A stretch of 64,000 nt of DNA from CAYVMX01 sp964452725 (GTDB taxonomy: Bacteria; Patescibacteriota; Gracilibacteria; JAHISY01). Below are positions 33,060 through 41,753 of this stretch, piece after piece; the stretch's first letter is position 1, and each line of letters begins with the position of its first letter. The position numbers and the translations under genes were made by a program. The stretch spans positions 1-64,000 of the forward strand of contig CAYVMX010000001.1 of NCBI GenBank assembly GCA_964452725.1, in the 5' to 3' direction. The notes under the pieces are model-generated. The model was not told the DNA's origin. It saw only the letters and a list, made by a program, of their open reading frames with translations, and ran no database searches.

Positions 33060-34001
33060 TTAGGCTTGTGGTGGTGTCGGCGGCTTGGGCTTGTCGAGCC
33101 TTAGCTTGAGTGAGACATCGTAGACGCCAGGGATCTGAAACCACTGACCCTGATAAGCCAGATAAAAACCAGCCACAATCGTGATAATGCGTAGTGGCAC
33201 GATGATCCAAGCGAGTGTCGTCGAGAGTGCGGCGAGGATCCAGAGGAAAATAAAGATCACAGCGACGATGAGACCTTGGCGGCCGTGGTGTTGGCAGTAT
33301 TCGCTATCACGGCGAGCGAGGAGCGGTACGAGTGCGAGGATATCGATGTAGCCGATTGCCCCGAAGAGTTTTTCTTCACCAGAAAGCGGCGTGCCATCGG
33401 CATGTACGCCAGTCGCGGGTAACCGTACAGCAGCGGGTGCGGCTGGTGGGGTCTGTGGCGCGTTGGCAGTAGCCTCTTCTGTGAGTGGTGCTTCTGGTTT
33501 GTCGCCTGGCTTCTCTGGTGCGCCTTGGATCACTGCTGCTGGCTCTACCGTCGCTGGTGCGGGTGCAGGTGTAGGCTCGGTAGGGGTTGCTGGTGTGATG
33601 GGTTCGACAGGATTCGGTGCTATCACTGGCTCTACCGTCGCTGGTGCGGGTGCAGGTGTAGGCTCGGTAGGGGTCGTGATTGGCTCTGGCTGGTCAAATA
33701 CTGGCTGTGTCGGATCGGCTGCTGGTGCAGGCTCAGGCTCGGGAGTAGTAGGCTCTGCCACTGGCTCTACTGCTGGCTGCTCTGGGGTTTTTTCTACTGG
33801 TTGGTCAAAGACAGATCGCTCGTCCGTAGGCGTGATCGGCTGCTCTGGGGTGACAGCTTGTACAGGCTCGGAAGTACCTGTCGGCTCAGCAGCTGGCTGT
33901 GGCTGTACAGTAGCTGGCTCTACTACAGGTGGTGGAGCATCTGTTGGCTGCCGATCGGGCTCAGTCGGCGGTGGGGTGGGTGGGTTGGTAGGGTCGTTCA
34001 T
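33060..34001 (-). CDS. Proline-rich membrane protein between rpsB and tsf
   Basis: The 313-aa protein has two parts. Residues 1 to about 200 are low-complexity Pro/Thr/Glu/Ala with a repeated block EPTPAPAPATVEP. The C-terminal third holds about three membrane helices and resembles the DUF4870-type family (GAIGYIDILALVPLLARRD, then YCQHHGRQGLIVAVIF). No N-terminal signal, so the proline-rich arm is probably cytosolic. Co-transcribed with rpsB (11-nt gap) and tsf. Function unknown. Confidence 0.78.
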   Translation of the reverse strand: MNDPTNPPTPPPTEPDRQPTDAPPPVVEPATVQPQPAAEPTGTSEPVQAVTPEQPITPTDERSVFDQPVEKTPEQPAVEPVAEPTTPEPEPAPAADPTQPVFDQPEPITTPTEPTPAPAPATVEPVIAPNPVEPITPATPTEPTPAPAPATVEPAAVIQGAPEKPGDKPEAPLTEEATANAPQTPPAAPAAVRLPATGVHADGTPLSGEEKLFGAIGYIDILALVPLLARRDSEYCQHHGRQGLIVAVIFIFLWILAALSTTLAWIIVPLRIITIVAGFYLAYQGQWFQIPGVYDVSLKLRLDKPKPPTPPQA

Positions 34002-34012
34002 TAGATTTTTGG

Positions 34013-34771
34013 TTAGTCTTTCTTAGTAGGTTTTTCTTCCGTCTTGACCGGTTTTTCTTTGGCGGCTGGAGCAGGTGCTTTTTGACCGCGGTCGATCGCA
34101 TCGTGGAATGCGCCGAGTATATAGTTGATCGCCTTCATAGCATCATCATTGCCAGGGATTGGGTAGTTGAGTGTGTCTGGATCGCAGTTGCTATCGGCTA
34201 CGCCGACAGTCTTGAGTTTGGCGAGATTGGCCTCGTGAATTGCGAGCTTGTCACGAACAGCGTCGAGTACGACGACTATGTCGGGACATCGCTCTAGCTG
34301 CTCGATACCAGCGAACCACTCGGCGAGGCGTTCGATCTCTTTGAGCTTCTTGACGCGCTCTTTCTTTGGATACTTGGCAAAGTTGGTCTCGTCGCGTTCA
34401 GCTTTTAGATCACGGAAGTATTTGAGACGTTGCTTGGTGGTATTCCAGTTTGTCAATAGTCCGCCATACCACTTCGTGATGTAGGGTAGTCCGAGGCTGA
34501 TGGCTAGGTCGGGTAGGCTTTCGAGAGTTTGCTGCTTCGTAGAGACGAGCAAGATCACCTTACGCTCAGCAGCAGATTTTTCGAGGAAGTCTGTCGCTTG
34601 GGTGAGTTTCTCCGCTGTCTGAGTCAGGTCAAAGATGTGGATACCGTTGCGACTACCAAAGATATATGGCTTCATCTTGGGGTGCCATTTGCTAGTTTGA
34701 TGTCCGAAGTGGAGTGCTGCGGCGAGCAGCTCCTTTAGGTCTGGAGTAGGGGTTTTGGTTGTGGTTGTCAT
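34013..34771 (-). CDS. rpsB: 30S ribosomal protein S2
   Basis: The 252 aa begin with the family pattern LLAAALHFGHQTSKWHPKMK and contain FGSRNGIHIFDLTQTAEKL, TKWYGGLLTNW and DVVVVLD-like VVVLDAVRDKLAIHEA. The tail is Lys/Ala-rich. It heads the operon and is preceded by a structured leader of about 80 nt. The sequence AAGGA lies 3 nt before ATG, one of very few possible Shine-Dalgarno matches in the window. Confidence 0.97.
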   Translation of the reverse strand: MTTTTKTPTPDLKELLAAALHFGHQTSKWHPKMKPYIFGSRNGIHIFDLTQTAEKLTQATDFLEKSAAERKVILLVSTKQQTLESLPDLAISLGLPYITKWYGGLLTNWNTTKQRLKYFRDLKAERDETNFAKYPKKERVKKLKEIERLAEWFAGIEQLERCPDIVVVLDAVRDKLAIHEANLAKLKTVGVADSNCDPDTLNYPIPGNDDAMKAINYILGAFHDAIDRGQKAPAPAAKEKPVKTEEKPTKKD

Positions 34772-34856
34772 GCTTCCTTGGGGGTTAACATCGGCTGGTC
34801 AGACCCCGAGTACAGGGGAGGAAGGGAACCAGTCGACTGAAATAAAAAGTGCGAGT
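34772..34856 (-). promoter_or_regulatory. Structured 5' leader of rpsB
   Basis: Minus-strand RNA can pair CTGGT with ACCAG around an inner CCCC/GGGG stem, and GGGG can alternatively pair with the AACCCCC stretch next to the start. This resembles an autoregulatory S2 leader, but I can only see the pairing, not the consensus. Confidence 0.45.
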
Positions 34857-34885
34857 ATTCTAGTTGTTTTCTGTGTCGAGAGCAA
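34857..34885 (-). promoter_or_regulatory. Promoter of the rpsB operon
   Basis: Minus strand TTGCTC, 17 nt spacer, TAGAAT. The promoter is embedded in the 3' end of the 34860-35018 ORF, whose TAG stop is part of the -10. Confidence 0.7.
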
Positions 34886-35018
34886 CTTTTTGTTTGTGTT
34901 TTGACTTGCGGATCAGAGTGTCTTTTTTTGACTGGTGTACGACATGAGCGATCTGTCGACTTTTGATCCGACTTTTTAGGCGGTTGGGATCGATGGTGAG
35001 GCGTTTTGGTCTAGGCAT
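34860..35018 (-). CDS. Small basic hypothetical protein (52 aa)
   Basis: It reads MPRPKRLTIDPNRLKSRIKS, then RQIAHVVHQSKKDTLIRKSK and a short tail. Very basic and helical, as expected of a nucleic-acid-binding or ribosome-associated peptide, but no known ribosomal protein matches. A TAAAAT box (35025-35030) ends 6 nt before the ATG, suggesting a leaderless mRNA. It is directly upstream of rpsB on the same strand. Confidence 0.62.
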   Translation of the reverse strand: MPRPKRLTIDPNRLKSRIKSRQIAHVVHQSKKDTLIRKSKHKQKVALDTENN

Positions 35019-35049
35019 GTGTTTATTTTAGCGTGAAACACCAACAGAA

Positions 35050-35092
35050 TGTCATTCTGAGTAGCGAAGCGATGAAGAATCTCGTTGGATTT
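35050..35092. repeat. Half copy of family A repeat (A8)
   Basis: TGTCATTCTGAGTAGCGAAG then CGATGAAGAATCT, matching the left half of the family A consensus. It lies between the small basic ORF and ybaB. Confidence 0.7.
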
Positions 35093-35152
35093 TTAGGAGA
35101 TCCTTTGGCTTTGCTCTGCCGTGTAGGGTTGCACTCAGCACGACAGTGGAAT

Positions 35153-35181
35153 TTGACGCCTTTACTTCTGCCGACTAGACT
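35153..35181 (+). promoter_or_regulatory. Promoter of ybaB
   Basis: TTGACG, 17 nt spacer, TAGACT, 24 nt before the ATG. Confidence 0.65.
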
Positions 35182-35205
35182 GGAGCACACTTTAATTTAC
35201 CTATT

Positions 35206-35517
35206 ATGTTTGACAAAGTCCGTGATATGTATCGCCTCCAAAAGCAGGCCAAGCAAATCAAAAAAGAACTCGCCAATATCCATATCGAAGCCGAAGAGCA
35301 GGGTCTCGTCGTGACTGTCAATGGCGAGATGGAAGTGGTCAAAGTAGCTATCCCAGAAGGTCTACCCAAAGAGCAGATCGAATCTGCGATCGTCGTAGCT
35401 GCGAATAAAGCGATCAAAAAAGCCCAGCAAATAGCGGCGGAAAAGATGAAATCCGTAATGGGTGAGATGCAGGGACTCATGGGCGGCGGTGAGCAACCCG
35501 CAGGCGGACCACAGTAA
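35206..35517 (+). CDS. ybaB: YbaB/EbfC family nucleoid-associated protein
   Basis: Small dimeric DNA-binding protein. The 103 aa have the family layout: helical N-terminus (MYRLQKQAKQIKKELANIHI), central strands (GLVVTVNGEMEVVKVAIPEG) and a long C-terminal helix with AAEKMKSVMGEMQGLMGG. Often found with recR or dnaX; here it stands before mltG with its own promoter. Confidence 0.93.
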   Translation: MFDKVRDMYRLQKQAKQIKKELANIHIEAEEQGLVVTVNGEMEVVKVAIPEGLPKEQIESAIVVAANKAIKKAQQIAAEKMKSVMGEMQGLMGGGEQPAGGPQ

Positions 35518-35602
35518 TGCAAAATGATAAAACGGAAGATAATTTTCGATTTACCAAGTCTTAATCTTCAGTCTTGAAATTTTTTCACATATCATATGAC
35601 TC

Positions 35603-36625
35603 ATGAATAATCGCAAAGTTATTTCTGCGCTCGTTTGGCTGCTAGTCTTGCTTTCGGCTTTTTATCTGGCGGGGCGGTTTTACTTGTATCGAGTGTATCT
35701 GCCGCAGGTCTGGCAGGAGAGTGTACCGCTTTTGGCGACAGTCGATTTTGAGATCCGTCAGGGTGAGAGTATCGCTAGTGTCGCTGCGCGCCTCGCGGCA
35801 GCTGGTGTGATCGCCGATGTTTGGACTTTCACAGAGTATCTGAAGGTAAATGGCCTCGATACTCAGATCGAAGCGGGATTTTTTACTTTCACGGGTAGCT
35901 ATACTGTTCCCGAGCTGGCGGAGCGTCTACTGACGGGTGGTTCGGCGCAGGTGCGCCTCACTGTACTGGAGGGCTGGAGTAGTAGCGAGATCGATACCGC
36001 GCTCACAGAGCTGGGCTTGATCGAGGCGGGGGAGCTCGCTACTTTCGTCCGCGAGGGCGGTGGCGAGCAGCCTGCGTGGGCAGAGCGACCCGTGGCGAGT
36101 CTGGAGGGGTATCTCTTCCCCGATACTTATTTCCTCGATCAGACGAGCTTTTCCGTCGCGCAGCTGACGAGTCAAATGCTCGCCGCGATGGAAAAAAACC
36201 TCCAAAAAGTCGGCTACGACTCTATTACCTCTGAGCGTAGTTTGCACGAGATTTTGACTATGGCGTCGATTATTCAGCTGGAGGAGCGTGATCCGGTGCA
36301 GCAGCGTCTCGTCGCTGATCTACTCTGGCGACGGCTGGACGCGGGGATTGCACTCGGTGCCGACGCGACGCTTTTTTATCCGCTCGGACACAAGGCAACT
36401 CTCACTGCCGCAGATCTAGCGACCGACTCGCCGTACAACACGCGTAAGTATCGGGGTCTGCCGCCGACACCGGTAGCTAGTCCGAGTCGCTCGGCTATCA
36501 CCGCCGCACTAAACCCCGAGCCAAACGACTATTGGTACTATCTCCACGATACGGCGACAGGGAAGATTTACTTCGCTAGAGACCTAGAGGGGCACAATCA
36601 AAACAAGGCTCGGTATGTTCGCTGA
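35603..36625 (+). CDS. mltG: Endolytic murein transglycosylase MltG (YceG)
   Basis: Cuts nascent glycan strands at the membrane. The 340-aa protein has one N-terminal membrane helix (ALVWLLVLLSAFYLAGRFYL), a LysM-like region and the YceG catalytic domain with PDTYFLDQTSF, LTMASIIQLEERDPVQQRLV, ADATLFYPLG and SPYNTRKYRGLPPTPVASPS. In the active-site helix the usual E-x-E reads Q-L-E; the second Glu is kept. Whether the altered residue is the catalytic one needs an alignment. Confidence 0.93.
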   Translation: MNNRKVISALVWLLVLLSAFYLAGRFYLYRVYLPQVWQESVPLLATVDFEIRQGESIASVAARLAAAGVIADVWTFTEYLKVNGLDTQIEAGFFTFTGSYTVPELAERLLTGGSAQVRLTVLEGWSSSEIDTALTELGLIEAGELATFVREGGGEQPAWAERPVASLEGYLFPDTYFLDQTSFSVAQLTSQMLAAMEKNLQKVGYDSITSERSLHEILTMASIIQLEERDPVQQRLVADLLWRRLDAGIALGADATLFYPLGHKATLTAADLATDSPYNTRKYRGLPPTPVASPSRSAITAALNPEPNDYWYYLHDTATGKIYFARDLEGHNQNKARYVR

Positions 36626-36626
36626 C

Positions 36627-36655
36627 TTGACAAAACAAATAATTATAATTAAAAT
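36627..36655 (+). promoter_or_regulatory. Promoter of the conjugation-type ATPase gene
   Basis: TTGACA, 17 nt spacer, TAAAAT. Confidence 0.75.
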
Positions 36656-36722
36656 ACAATACTTCAGGCTTCGTTTTTCACGTGCTTTTCGTTAAAGTAA
36701 GTCTGCTTAGTAAAAAACAAAC

Positions 36723-39700
36723 TTGCTTGTAATCATCAGTCAGCTCGTCGCTCTCATCGCTGGTATCGCTGTGGTTTTTTTCGCTGGTCGGATTTTGCTC
36801 CACTGGCAGCAGTCTCGCTATCGTATGGCTTCGAGGTTTGTCTTGCTCCAGATCCGCGTGAGTAAAGAAAACGAAAAGCTGCCGATCGTCGCCGAGCAAA
36901 TGTTTGCTGTGCTCCACGGTACACTTCATAGTATTCCGTGGCTGGAGCGCTTGCGCGGAGCCTCGGTCGATAGTTTTAGCTTCGAGATCGCTCATGTCGA
37001 CGGTCAGATCAAGTTTTTCGCTTATCTGTCGTCACACTTGCGCGACTTCGTCGAGAATCAAATCTACGCGCAGTATCCCGATGTCGAGATCGTCGAGGTA
37101 CAGGACTACGCGAGTGAAGCACCTGCGAGTATTCGCCAGCCAGAGTCGACTAGTGCCGTAGTAGCCGATACCAAAGAGTTGACCTCACCTGAGACTAACC
37201 CTGCCGCACCAGCCGAGTTTGACTCGGTCGACTACTTCCAGCATGCGTACGGAGCAGAGCTGACGCTGTCTGATCCGCACATCTATCCGATCAAACGTTA
37301 CGCTCAGTTCGAAGACAAAATCACACGTACCGCCGTCGATCCACTCTCGGGTATCACCTCGGCACTCATGAAGCTGCCCCATGCGAGTGATCGGGCAATG
37401 ATCCAAATAGTCGCGCGTCCGCTCGGCGACTGGTGGCGGATCCGAGCGACGAAGTGCGCGCGGGTTCTCAGTAAAAATATTTTCTTTGGTATCGAAGCTC
37501 TACAAAAGAAATACGCGTGGGCATTCATGACGCGCAAGCTTTGGCCGCGGCTTGTTTTCTTTGTGCCGTTTTACTTCATTATGTGGGTACAGGGACTCAT
37601 GGCTGGTACGAATGTAAAGCTCTCGGCTGGTGGTGAGGGTGGCTCTGGTGAGGTACTAGACGAGACTACCAACCGTGCTCACGATCGCGAGGGTTCGCTC
37701 GATGCCGTCATGGACAAGGTGGTCAAGCTGCCCTTCGACTGCTCTATCCGCGTGGTCTATGTGCCCAGTAGCCCCGACGAGCAGGTCGCACGGGTCAAAG
37801 TACGTGAGCTCGCAGGAGCTTTCAAACAGTTCAATCAGCCGCACCTAAACAGCTTCGAAGTCTCGGAGGCTGGTGCTGAGATTCTTCACCGCTATCGTGA
37901 CAGAGAGCTATACGAGCCTTTCGTACTCAGTACTGAGGAGCTGGCGACAGTCTTTCACCTGCCCAACATCGAGGTCAAAACGCCCAACATCTACTGGGTA
38001 ACGAGCAAAAAGCTCGAACCACCCGTCGATCTGCCCGACCCGACCAAGGAGATTGCGATGACCACGCTCGGTCAGTCCAACTACCGCGGTGTGGACAAGC
38101 TCTTTGGTGTCCGTACGGAGGATCGTCGTCGGCATATCTATGTCATCGGTAAGACCGGCATGGGCAAATCCACCCTGCTCGACAACATGATCCTCTCCGA
38201 TATCCAAGCGGGCAAAGGCGTAGCGGTCGTCGATCCGCACGGTGATCTCGCCGATCACATCCTCGACAATATCCCCAGCAACCGTACCAATGACGTCATC
38301 GTCTTCGATCCGTCGGATCGCGAGCACCCCGTCGCTTTCAACATGTTGGAGAATATCGACCCCGCGATGAACAGCGTCGTCGCTTCTGGTCTGGTCGGGA
38401 TCTTCAAAAAGCTCTACGCCGAGAGCTGGGGACCGCGACTGGAGCACATCCTGCGCAATACCATTCTTTCCTTACTGGAGTATCCCAATACCACGATGCT
38501 GGGGATTCCCCGCATACTCGCGGATGCCGACTTTCGGCGTCGCGTCGTCCGCAAGATCTCCGATCCCATCGTCAAGAAATTCTGGGCAGACGAGTTTGAA
38601 GCTATGCACGAACGCCAGCGCACCGAGGCGATCAGCCCAATCCAAAACAAAGTCGGGCAGTTCCTCAGCTCCTCTATCATTCGCAATATCGTCGGTCAGC
38701 CCAAGAGTATGATCGACCTGCGCTACGCCATGGACAATAAAAAAATCTTCGTTTGTAATCTCAGCAAAGGTAAAATCGGCGAAGACAACTCGTCGCTGCT
38801 CGGCTCGATGATTATTACGAAGTTTCAGCTCGATGCCATGAGCCGCTCCAATATACCGGAGAAAGACCGCACGGATTTTTACCTCTACGTCGATGAATTC
38901 CAAAACTTCGCCACGGACTCTTTCGCTACGATCCTCTCCGAAGCGCGGAAATACCGCCTCAATCTGACCATGGCGAACCAGTACATCGCCCAGATGAGCG
39001 AAGAGGTCCAAGATGCCGTCTTTGGCAATGTCGGTACGCTCATGAGCTTCCAAGTCGGCTATGACGACGCTGAGGCGATCTCCAAGCAGTTTAGCGAGGT
39101 CGCGCTGCCCAACGACCTCGTCCAACTACCGAAGTACAACCTCTACACCAAGCTCCTGATTGATGGTATGCCGAGCCAGCCGTTCTCTGCGGCGACACTG
39201 CCACCCGCTGCTGGTGCAGTGGAGGACGGTCGTCGTGAAAAAGTCATTCGTCTGAGTCGCGAACGCTACGCCAAACCGCGGGCAGTCGTCGAGGACAAGA
39301 TCAAACGCTGGAGCGAGGGAGGTGATCGTGATGAGCTAGAGACGGACACCAAACCAAAACTCCCTGCCAAGAAGTCAGCTCCTAGGCAGTCAGAAATCAA
39401 AGCAGTAGCTGCCAAGCCAGTAATCAAAAAAACACCCGTGACGCAACCACCGATGATACCCAAGGCAGCAGTCGCACCAGATGTAAAAAACCCAATTGTA
39501 AAATCTGCTCAGTCGAAAATTATTCAAAAGCCAACATCAACTAGTGCTGTATCGTCAGCTCCCAAACCCAAGCATACCTACGCCGAGCTGGTCACGTACT
39601 ACACGCAGTATTACATTGAGCATTATCAGCTGACTCCCGAAAAAGCCAAGCAACAAGCCGAAGCAGCGGCTGCCGCTATCACTCCACCACCTGCGGCGGC

Positions 39701-39763
39701 TTTTCCCTCTTTGCAAAAGGGAAGTGTCCGGAGCGGAGCGAAAGACGGGGGGACTCCGAAAGC
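36723..39763 (+). CDS. VirD4/TraG-like conjugation ATPase (3' end in assembly gap)
   Basis: At least 1013 residues. N-terminal membrane helix (residues 2-28), a soluble region, a second hydrophobic stretch near 274-300 (FFVPFYFIMWVQGLMAG), then a HerA/TraG-type motor: Walker A VIGKTGMGKSTLLDN at about 476 and Walker B FYLYVDEFQNF at about 720, with SEARKYRLNLTMANQYIAQM after it. This layout is that of type IV coupling proteins. Starts with TTG. The Pro/Lys-rich tail carries a translated family B repeat just before the 100-N gap. Likely partner of the pilin-like proteins. Confidence 0.85.
39700..39762 (+). repeat. Family B repeat in the ATPase tail (copy B5)
   Basis: TTTTCCCTCTTTGCAAAAGG then GAAGTGTCCGGAGCGGAGCG. 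It is read in frame as part of the C-terminal tail and stops at the assembly gap. Confidence 0.6.
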
Positions 39764-39863
39764 NNNNNNNNNNNNNNNNNNNNNNNNNNNNNNNNNNNNN
39801 NNNNNNNNNNNNNNNNNNNNNNNNNNNNNNNNNNNNNNNNNNNNNNNNNNNNNNNNNNNNNNN
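39764..39863. other. Assembly gap (100 N) at the end of the ATPase gene
   Basis: Exactly 100 N. The stop codon of the ATPase lies inside. The gap follows a family B repeat, a plausible cause of the assembly break. Confidence 0.98.
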
Positions 39864-39865
39864 TA

Positions 39866-39894
39866 TTGACTTTCACGCGCTTTTTTGGTATAAT
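39866..39894 (+). promoter_or_regulatory. Promoter of the potassium channel gene, probably leaderless
   Basis: TTGACT, 17 nt spacer, TATAAT. The ATG (39903) lies 8 nt after the -10. Confidence 0.8.
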
Positions 39895-39902
39895 AAAGGG
39901 AA

Positions 39903-40769
39903 ATGCTAAATACCAAAACCCAAAAACTACCTGCCCAAAGTGCTGTCTTTCAGACAGTGCCGACAGAGCGTAGCCACCCAAATGCAGTATTACGTTTCCA
40001 CGAGGCGCTCAATGTCATAGAAGGTCGTGACAACGTACACACCAAGCATCTCCACGCTGCCAGACATGCAGTTGAGCACCACCTCGCCGAAACCACTGAC
40101 GCCGAAGAAAAAGCCACGAGCCACTATTACCTACTGCGCATTTTGCTTGCTGAGCGGATTTTTCGTGAGAACCCACGTGCTGCCAAACTTTATCATCAGA
40201 TGCATGCTGCCTTTCGGACAGTAGAAAAATCCTACCTACAAGAATACCGTGATGCTAACAATAAATTAGAGCGAGAAGTTATCAAAAAACAGCTCGGAGC
40301 TTTTTACCAGCTTGTCGATGGTTACCTCCGTAGTCTCGAGGTGATCTACGAAGAAAAGGGTCTCCACGGTGCCCATGAGCGTGTCCATGAAGACAAGATG
40401 CGTTTTCGTCGGCGTTCTGCCAAGTTCGACGGTAGACACCTCAGACATGCGGGTCATCTCTTCCTAGAGCACACTAGTCGCTATGGGCACAGCTTTAGTC
40501 GCTGGGGTGTCACTGTAGCTATTTTTATATTGCTCTTCGCTGGGATTTTCGCCGTACTCGATTATCTCAACCCTGTGGGTATGTTTGATATGATCGCAAC
40601 ATTCAATCCTTTCGATTACGTTTATTTTTCCATCGTTAGCTTTACGACTGTCGGCTATGGTGACATCGTACCGATCACCAACCTCGAAAAGCTCCTCTCG
40701 GGTGTCGAGGCGCTCTTGGGTTATCTCATGCTCGGTGTCTTCATCACGCTGATCCAAAAGCGACTCTAA
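39903..40769 (+). CDS. Two-helix potassium channel with large N-terminal helical domain
   Basis: The C-terminal 90 residues form a 2TM potassium channel: outer helix WGVTVAIFILLFAGIFAVLD, pore helix and selectivity filter SFTTVGYGDIVP (about 244-255), and an inner helix LGYLMLGVFITLIQKRL. The first 190 residues are soluble, all-helical and rich in His and charged residues (LHAARHAVEHHLAETTDAEE, KLYHQMHAAFRTVEKSYLQE), unlike the usual RCK regulatory domain, which is absent. The protein is 288 aa. Convergent with the transglycosylase gene, overlapping by 4 nt. Confidence 0.87.
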   Translation: MLNTKTQKLPAQSAVFQTVPTERSHPNAVLRFHEALNVIEGRDNVHTKHLHAARHAVEHHLAETTDAEEKATSHYYLLRILLAERIFRENPRAAKLYHQMHAAFRTVEKSYLQEYRDANNKLEREVIKKQLGAFYQLVDGYLRSLEVIYEEKGLHGAHERVHEDKMRFRRRSAKFDGRHLRHAGHLFLEHTSRYGHSFSRWGVTVAIFILLFAGIFAVLDYLNPVGMFDMIATFNPFDYVYFSIVSFTTVGYGDIVPITNLEKLLSGVEALLGYLMLGVFITLIQKRL

Positions 40770-41692
40770 AGCATAGCCATTCGCTCGAGTTCTTTAGTTT
40801 TGACTGGGTTTAGTTTGTGTCTTGTTTCGTAGTTTCTTAGCATTTTGGTTGCTTGCTTACCAGTTAGTTTATTTTCAAAAGAAGTTTGTCCTCGACGGAA
40901 ATTTGCTGCGTAGTGGGGTGGTGCGAAGAAATTTTGAATTGTCTGCTGAAAACGAGGAATATTAAATTCACGTTTTACGATCGCATTGACACCAGCATTG
41001 TAAGCAGCGAAAGCTAATTGTTTGACCTCACTATCGGTGCGGTGAATGTTTGGACGTTTTTTTAGTTCATGTTTGAGAGTCTGGTAAGTCCACTCCAGGT
41101 GTCGGACTCCTGCGAGGATATTGAGTCGTACATTGAAAATATCACCTCGTTTGAAATACTGTCGAAAAACCGTGGGCTTGAGCTGCATGAGTCCGCTGGC
41201 GACACCAGAGTCGGCTTTGTCTTTGTAATCACTTTCGACCATGATGAGCGCGAGGATATCATAGCGATCGAAGCTGCTTTGACGCTCTGCTTCGATGATG
41301 GCTGCGCTCATCTCGGCATGATACGTTGGTGGTTTTCCGAGGAAGCTTCGAGTTTCCTTAGAGACGAAATTTGGAAATCCACTACGTGTTTCGCGTGACT
41401 CGGTGATGTGTTTTGGTTTGACTATTGGTTCGCCAAACGCAGGATTTTTGTCCCAGACTTCTCGCATCAGTGTTTCCCTTGCGTTTTGTGTGTGAGTTTC
41501 TAGTTTACGGAGAGTTGCTTGGTGCTCTGTTTTGGCTTTTTCAAAAAATTTATCCCACTTGGCTATTTCGGCTGCGGATTTGGTAGGGTCGCGTCGCATT
41601 TCATCGAAATTTTGGATCAACTGATTGTAATGCTCGTTTACAGTCGATTCACTAGGACTGGGTGAGTCTGGTTGGTGGTTTTCAGCTATCAT
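40766..41692 (-). CDS. SLT-type lytic transglycosylase without visible signal peptide
   Basis: I start at ATG 41692 (MIAENHQPDSPSPSESTVNE), supported by the promoter at 41712-41740. The 308 aa hold a polar, coiled-coil-like N-terminal half and an SLT domain: ALIMVESDYKDKADSG (catalytic Glu), ASGLMQLKPTVF, and KQLAFAAYNAGVNAI. No hydrophobic signal or membrane helix is seen, so export would need another route, such as release by lysis or a secretion system. It lies near the conjugation-type ATPase, where such enzymes often open the wall. Confidence 0.85.
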   Translation of the reverse strand: MIAENHQPDSPSPSESTVNEHYNQLIQNFDEMRRDPTKSAAEIAKWDKFFEKAKTEHQATLRKLETHTQNARETLMREVWDKNPAFGEPIVKPKHITESRETRSGFPNFVSKETRSFLGKPPTYHAEMSAAIIEAERQSSFDRYDILALIMVESDYKDKADSGVASGLMQLKPTVFRQYFKRGDIFNVRLNILAGVRHLEWTYQTLKHELKKRPNIHRTDSEVKQLAFAAYNAGVNAIVKREFNIPRFQQTIQNFFAPPHYAANFRRGQTSFENKLTGKQATKMLRNYETRHKLNPVKTKELERMAML

Positions 41693-41711
41693 ATTTTTTA
41701 AACTTCTTTTT

Positions 41712-41740
41712 ATTTTACCACAAAAAAGCTTGTTTTGCAA
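41712..41740 (-). promoter_or_regulatory. Promoter of the SLT transglycosylase gene
   Basis: Minus strand TTGCAA, 17 nt spacer, TAAAAT with upstream TGG. It fixes the start at 41692. Confidence 0.75.
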
Positions 41741-41753
41741 GTATGCATGCACA

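Noticed and set aside
33391..34026. 211-aa Gly/Ser-rich frame opposite the proline-rich gene
   Set aside because: It mirrors the proline codon repeats of the minus-strand gene; the minus gene has a sensible membrane domain and operon position.
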